Made by a program: the position numbers and the translations under genes. A stretch of 64,000 nt of DNA from Belnapia rosea (lineage in GTDB: Bacteria > Pseudomonadota > Alphaproteobacteria > Acetobacterales > Acetobacteraceae): the NCBI RefSeq assembly GCF_900101615.1, contig NZ_FMZX01000002.1:372001-436000 (forward strand), in the 5' to 3' direction. Every line of letters begins with the position of its first letter. Position 1 is the stretch's first letter. The notes under the pieces were generated by a model, which saw nothing but the letters and a program-made list of their open reading frames with translations, was not told the origin of the DNA and ran no database searches. This document shows, in pieces, positions 60,971-64,000 of the stretch.

Positions 60971-61810
60971 TCAGCGTCCCTCCAGTACCGTCGCGCAGGC
61001 CGCCGGCATCTGCGGCGCCGGCCCTGGCGGGCGCGGTGCCGGGCGCCGTGCCTCGGGGGTGAGCCACCAGGCGAGCGAGGCATCGCAGCCATCGCCCGGT
61101 GGCGGCGGCGCCTGCTCGCGACAGTCCGGCTGGCCCGCGGGGCAGCGCAGCCGCACATGCATGTGGCTGTCATGCCCGCGCCAGGGCCGCACCCGCTGCA
61201 GCCAGGGCGCCCCGGCCTCGGTCCGGCAGAGCTCCCGCTTGATGGCATGGTTCACCAGCACCCGGTCGACCCCGGGCTGCCCGGCCGCCAGCCGGATCAG
61301 CGCCGCATGGCGCGGCCGCCAGACCCGTGGGTCGATGCCGCTCTCATCCGGCAGGACGAGGGAGGGCACCTGGATATCCTCCCGCGCCGCCGGCGGCAGC
61401 GGCGGCTTCGGCGACAATTCCAGCCAGATGTCGACATCAAGCCCGGATTGGTGGCTGGCATGGCCATAGGGCAGGGGGCCGCCCCGCGGCTGGCCCATAT
61501 CGCCGATCCAGAGCGCCGGGAAACCCTGCGCGCCCGCCTCGGCGGTGAGGCGCTCGACGAAGCGGGTCAGGGCCGGGTGCCCCCAGTGGCGGTTGCGCGA
61601 GACCCGCACCGCCTGCCAGCCGGGCCCGTCGGCCGCCAGCGGCACGGCGCCGGCGATGCAGCCAAGGCCGGTTCCGCCGATGATGCGGGGCGGCCCCGCC
61701 AGCGGCGCCTTCACCGCAGCCCAGGCGGCAGGCTGCTCGACCCGCTGGGCCGCCGCCGGCGCGAGGCCGGCCAGCAGCCCGAAGGCACACATCACGAGAA
61801 CCCACCGCAT
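60971..61810 (-). CDS. mepA: Penicillin-insensitive murein endopeptidase
   Basis: Zinc endopeptidase cutting DD- and LD-cross-links in the periplasm. The 279-residue protein has a signal peptide (MRWVLVMCAFGLLAGLAPAAAQ), IGGTGLGCIAGAVPLAADGP GW, the metal motif YGHASHQSGLDVDIW (His120, Asp127), NHAIKRELC, and WRGHDSHMHVRLRCP with the third zinc His. The cysteine pairs for disulfides (CIAG, ELC, LRCP, PDC, GDGC) are present. The length is normal. It is convergent with the DUF882 gene, six bases apart, so three peptidoglycan enzymes are clustered. Confidence 0.95.
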   Translation of the reverse strand: MRWVLVMCAFGLLAGLAPAAAQRVEQPAAWAAVKAPLAGPPRIIGGTGLGCIAGAVPLAADGPGWQAVRVSRNRHWGHPALTRFVERLTAEAGAQGFPALWIGDMGQPRGGPLPYGHASHQSGLDVDIWLELSPKPPLPPAAREDIQVPSLVLPDESGIDPRVWRPRHAALIRLAAGQPGVDRVLVNHAIKRELCRTEAGAPWLQRVRPWRGHDSHMHVRLRCPAGQPDCREQAPPPPGDGCDASLAWWLTPEARRPAPRPPGPAPQMPAACATVLEGR

Positions 61811-61870
61811 CCCCGATAACCCCCGCTCCGGGGCATCATGCCCGAAGCGGTGGCGCTTGGGGACGGGCGA

Positions 61871-61901
61871 CGGCGCCCCGCAGCCAGGCCGCGGGGCGCC
61901 G
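61871..61901. terminator. Hairpin after the Wza-like gene
   Basis: CGGCGCCCCGC and GCGGGGCGCCG form a perfect 11-bp stem with loop AGCCAGGCC. It lies 14 bases beyond the stop of the minus-strand polysaccharide-export gene and upstream of mepA, so the two minus-strand genes are probably separate transcripts. Confidence 0.65.
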
Positions 61902-61914
61902 CATCAGGCGCCGA

Positions 61915-62478
61915 TCAGAAGCGGCGCTCGAAGACGGTGATGGTGTCGCCCGGCTGCACCAGGCTGTCCCGCTTCGCCCGGTACTCCATCGCCTTGCCAT
62001 CCGGCCCGATGCGGGTGACGGAGACGTAATCCTGGATGGCGCGGTAGTTGAAGCCGCCGGCGACCGCGACGGCGGTGAGCGCGGTCATCCCCGGCTGGTA
62101 CGGGAACTGCCCGCCACGCTCCACCATGCCGAGCACGAAGACCGGCCGGTAGGTCAGCACCTGCACGGCGGCCGATGGGTCGCGGAACAGGTTCTTCTCG
62201 CGCATCTCCCTCTCCACCGCGCGCTCGACCTCGGCCGTGGTGAGGCCCGAGGCGCGCACGGTGCCGATCAGCGGCAGCGCGATCGTCCCGGTGTCGCCCA
62301 CCCGGAAATCGCCGGTCAGCCGCGGGTCGTTGAAGACGGTGACGCGCAGCTGGTCCTCCGGCCCGATGCGGTAGGAGGACATGGAGGTCTCTGGCAGAGG
62401 CGGCAGGTTGGCGCCGGGTGAGGAGCAGGCGGCGAGGGCGCCGAGCGCCAGCAGGCAGAACAGGCGGCGAAATGGCAT
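61915..62478 (-). CDS. Polysaccharide export lipoprotein (Wza/GumB-like)
   Basis: The 187-residue protein has a lipoprotein signal peptide with lipobox LAAC (Cys18). The Poly_export domain reads YRIGPEDQLRVTVFNDPRLT GDFRVGDTGTIALPLIGTVR ASGLTTAEVE, and one SLBB-like segment follows, VFVLGMVERGGQFPYQPGMT ALTAVAVAGGF. This is the short GumB form, without the extra domains of E. coli Wza. It forms the outer-membrane pore for exopolysaccharide. It is divergent from a Wzz/GumC-like gene, with about 260 bases between, probably the start of an exopolysaccharide locus continuing beyond the window. Confidence 0.93.
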   Translation of the reverse strand: MPFRRLFCLLALGALAACSSPGANLPPLPETSMSSYRIGPEDQLRVTVFNDPRLTGDFRVGDTGTIALPLIGTVRASGLTTAEVERAVEREMREKNLFRDPSAAVQVLTYRPVFVLGMVERGGQFPYQPGMTALTAVAVAGGFNYRAIQDYVSVTRIGPDGKAMEYRAKRDSLVQPGDTITVFERRF

Positions 62479-62739
62479 CGTCTGGCTTTCCTTTCGTGGA
62501 CCGGGTCAGGGACGCATGCGATCATGGCCGGCATGCGGCAACGATCCGCGATCGTCGTCCCTGTCTCTGCCAGACCGCGCGCCCGCGGCACATTCGCGTT
62601 TCCTTGCGTTAATGGTTCATCACGCTGATGTTTGCGCTACGTAGCGTTGTTCGCTCGCCCGTTGATTGACCCGGTTTGGTGCCACCGCGTATTGCCCAAG
62701 CCTCCGCAGCCATTGCCGCGAAGGGAAGACGACCCCCTC
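62479..62739. other. Divergent control region of the polysaccharide-export locus
   Basis: A 261-base gap between divergently oriented wza-like and wzz/gumC-like genes. It includes a moderately A/T-rich part (about 62600-62650, TTTCCTTGCGTTAATGGTTC) that is the best candidate for promoters. No operator or RNA element could be identified. Confidence 0.4.
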
Positions 62740-64000
62740 ATGCTCGACAGACCGGTTGAATCGCGGCCACCCTCCAACGAGCGGAAGCCGCAGCTCCGCA
62801 CGCCGGCGCCCGTCGCCACGCCGATCGAGCCGGAGGGCCTCACCGTCACGGCGCTGCTCGCAGCGCTGCGGCGCCGCCGGCTCGTCCTTGTGCTCTGCGC
62901 CCTGCTGTTTCCCATCGCCGCCTTCATCGCGGCGAAGCAGCTGACGCCACGCTACACCGCCACCGCGACGGTGATGTTCGAGCCGACCGACTACTCGGCC
63001 CGCGAGCTGCAGAGCATCCTGCGCGACGAGACGACGACGGATGCCGTGCTCGCCAGCCAGGTGGACGTGATCCGCAGCCTCTCCATCGCCCGCCGCATCG
63101 TGCGTCAGTACGACCTGACGGACCGCGAGGAATTCTCCTGGTGGGTGCGCGAGGCGAAGCGGCCGGAGCAATGGCTCTACCGCTGGCAGGACGGCATCGC
63201 GCGCCGCGTCGCGACGCTGTCGACCGACCTCGCCGACCTGATCGCGCCGGAAGCCCCGGTGCCGCGGCCGGGCCGGGAGCGCGCCGAGATCTCCGCCGCC
63301 GAGGCGCTGCGCGACAAGATCCTCGTCAGCGTCGTGCGCAACTCGCGTGTACTGACCGTGCAGGTCACAACCGAGGACGCGCAGCTCTCGACCGACATCG
63401 CCAACATGGCGGCCGACCTCTACATCTCGGACCAGCTGGAGGCGAAGTTCAACGCGGTGCGCCGCGCGAATGAGTGGCTCGACGGCCGCGTCGCCCAGCT
63501 CCGGCAGGAGCTGCAGACGACCGAGAGCCGGATCGCCGACCTGCGCAGCCGCTCGGGCCTGACCCGTGGCGTGAGCGCCGGCCTCGGCACCGAGCAGGTC
63601 AGCAAGCTCAACTCCGACCTGATCGAGTCCCGCAACCTGCTCGCCACGGCGGAGGCACGGCTCGCCGCGGCCCGGCGCGGCGGCGGCGGCGCCGACCTCA
63701 CCGCCCTCGGCGCCTCCAACCTGACCGGCGCCCGCGCCGCCCGCGACGATGCGCGCCGCGAGGTGGAGCGGCTGCAGGCGACCCTCGGCTCCAACCACCC
63801 GGATGTGCGCGCCGCCCGCTCCCGCCTGGCCGAGGCCGAGCGCAGCGTCAGCGGCGAGACCGGCCGCGTGGTCCAGGCCCTCGATGCCGAGGCCCGGGCC
63901 GCCCGCGCCCGCGTCTCCAGCCTCGAGGAGGCGCTCAAGACGCAGGAAAGCCTGCTGAACCAGAGCTCCGGCGCCGAGATCCAGGTCGGCGCCCTCGAGC
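62740..64000 (+). CDS. Polysaccharide chain-length/export protein (Wzz/GumC/ExoP-like), 3' end outside window
   Basis: ATG 62740 opens a frame that stays open to the window end (420 codons visible). Residues about 32-60 (LTVTALLAALRRRRLVLVLC, then a membrane helix) and YTATATVMFEPTDYSARELQ are the Wzz N-terminal domain. A long coiled-coil part follows (EWLDGRVAQLRQELQTTESR IADLRSRSG, then LGSNHPDVRAARSRLAEAER S, typical of GumC). A second membrane helix and possibly a tyrosine-kinase domain would lie downstream. It works with the divergent Wza-like lipoprotein to span the envelope and set polymer length. Confidence 0.92.
   Translation, partial: MLDRPVESRPPSNERKPQLRTPAPVATPIEPEGLTVTALLAALRRRRLVLVLCALLFPIAAFIAAKQLTPRYTATATVMFEPTDYSARELQSILRDETTTDAVLASQVDVIRSLSIARRIVRQYDLTDREEFSWWVREAKRPEQWLYRWQDGIARRVATLSTDLADLIAPEAPVPRPGRERAEISAAEALRDKILVSVVRNSRVLTVQVTTEDAQLSTDIANMAADLYISDQLEAKFNAVRRANEWLDGRVAQLRQELQTTESRIADLRSRSGLTRGVSAGLGTEQVSKLNSDLIESRNLLATAEARLAAARRGGGGADLTALGASNLTGARAARDDARREVERLQATLGSNHPDVRAARSRLAEAERSVSGETGRVVQALDAEARAARARVSSLEEALKTQESLLNQSSGAEIQVGALE

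Overview
The window is about 71% G+C by eye, densely packed and strongly biased to G/C at third codon positions. The gene families and pairings (lepB-rnc-era, ppx-rlmE, guaB and guaA in a tRNA/rRNA-modification neighbourhood, a NepR/ECF sigma pair, ATP12, DUF1289, DUF2007, DUF1194, many SDRs and CoA-transferases) point to an alphaproteobacterium. It is most likely a member of the Acetobacteraceae (Roseomonas-like); this is an inference from content and style, not from a marker-gene comparison.

Layout. 1-3135: end of an SDR gene, then the coupled lepB-rnc-era operon. 3136-9596: an accessory patch of lower gene density and more uneven composition, bounded by era on one side and the 3' end of a tRNA-Gln gene on the other. 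It holds a small RTX-type protein, a DUF1593-like hydrolase fused to two CBM60-like modules, an orphan asparagine-synthase-like ATPase, and several gene relics that ordinary ORF calling misses: two IS701-like transposase fragments, the tail of a LysR regulator, an internally deleted ADP-ribosylglycohydrolase and a frameshifted small gene. 9597-23736: housekeeping genes (tRNA-Gln, ppx, rlmE, cysE, guaB, SDR, haloacid dehalogenase, RsmB-type methylase, GNAT, guaA), then two orphan ABC-transporter binding proteins and an M20 peptidase. 23737-31174: a small secreted protein, nrdAB with NrdR boxes and DnaA-box-like sites, a SCO1 copper chaperone, a conserved small protein, a DUF2007-methyltransferase pair, and a polyprenyl diphosphate synthase. 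31203-36783: minus-strand block with YnfA, a BtuB-like TonB receptor under a cobalamin riboswitch, an ExoD-like protein, and a CaiB-type CoA-transferase plus enoyl-CoA-hydratase-like pair.

36812-50119: an endonuclease III family protein, DUF1194 with phnW, OmpW, DUF1289, fhs, a convergent ECF sigma/NepR pair, a TPR-methyltransferase fusion, RraA-like, SDR and OYE-type enzymes, rarA, rlpA and a pseudouridine synthase. 50145-58728: AsmA, ATP12 and acylphosphatase, then catabolic enzymes (LLM flavin monooxygenase, amidohydrolase, SDR, class III aminotransferase). 58845-64000: envelope genes: an L,D-transpeptidase overlapping a Tat-exported DUF882 (YcbK-like) peptidase, MepA endopeptidase, and the start of a polysaccharide-export locus (Wza-like lipoprotein, divergent Wzz/GumC-like protein cut by the window end).

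Regulation visible directly: one cobalamin riboswitch, a correctly spaced pair of NrdR boxes, several GC-rich hairpin terminators, and many ATGA/GTGA stop-start overlaps that imply translational coupling. The rlmE gene has no ATG/GTG/TTG start and appears to begin at a CTG overlapping the ppx stop codon.
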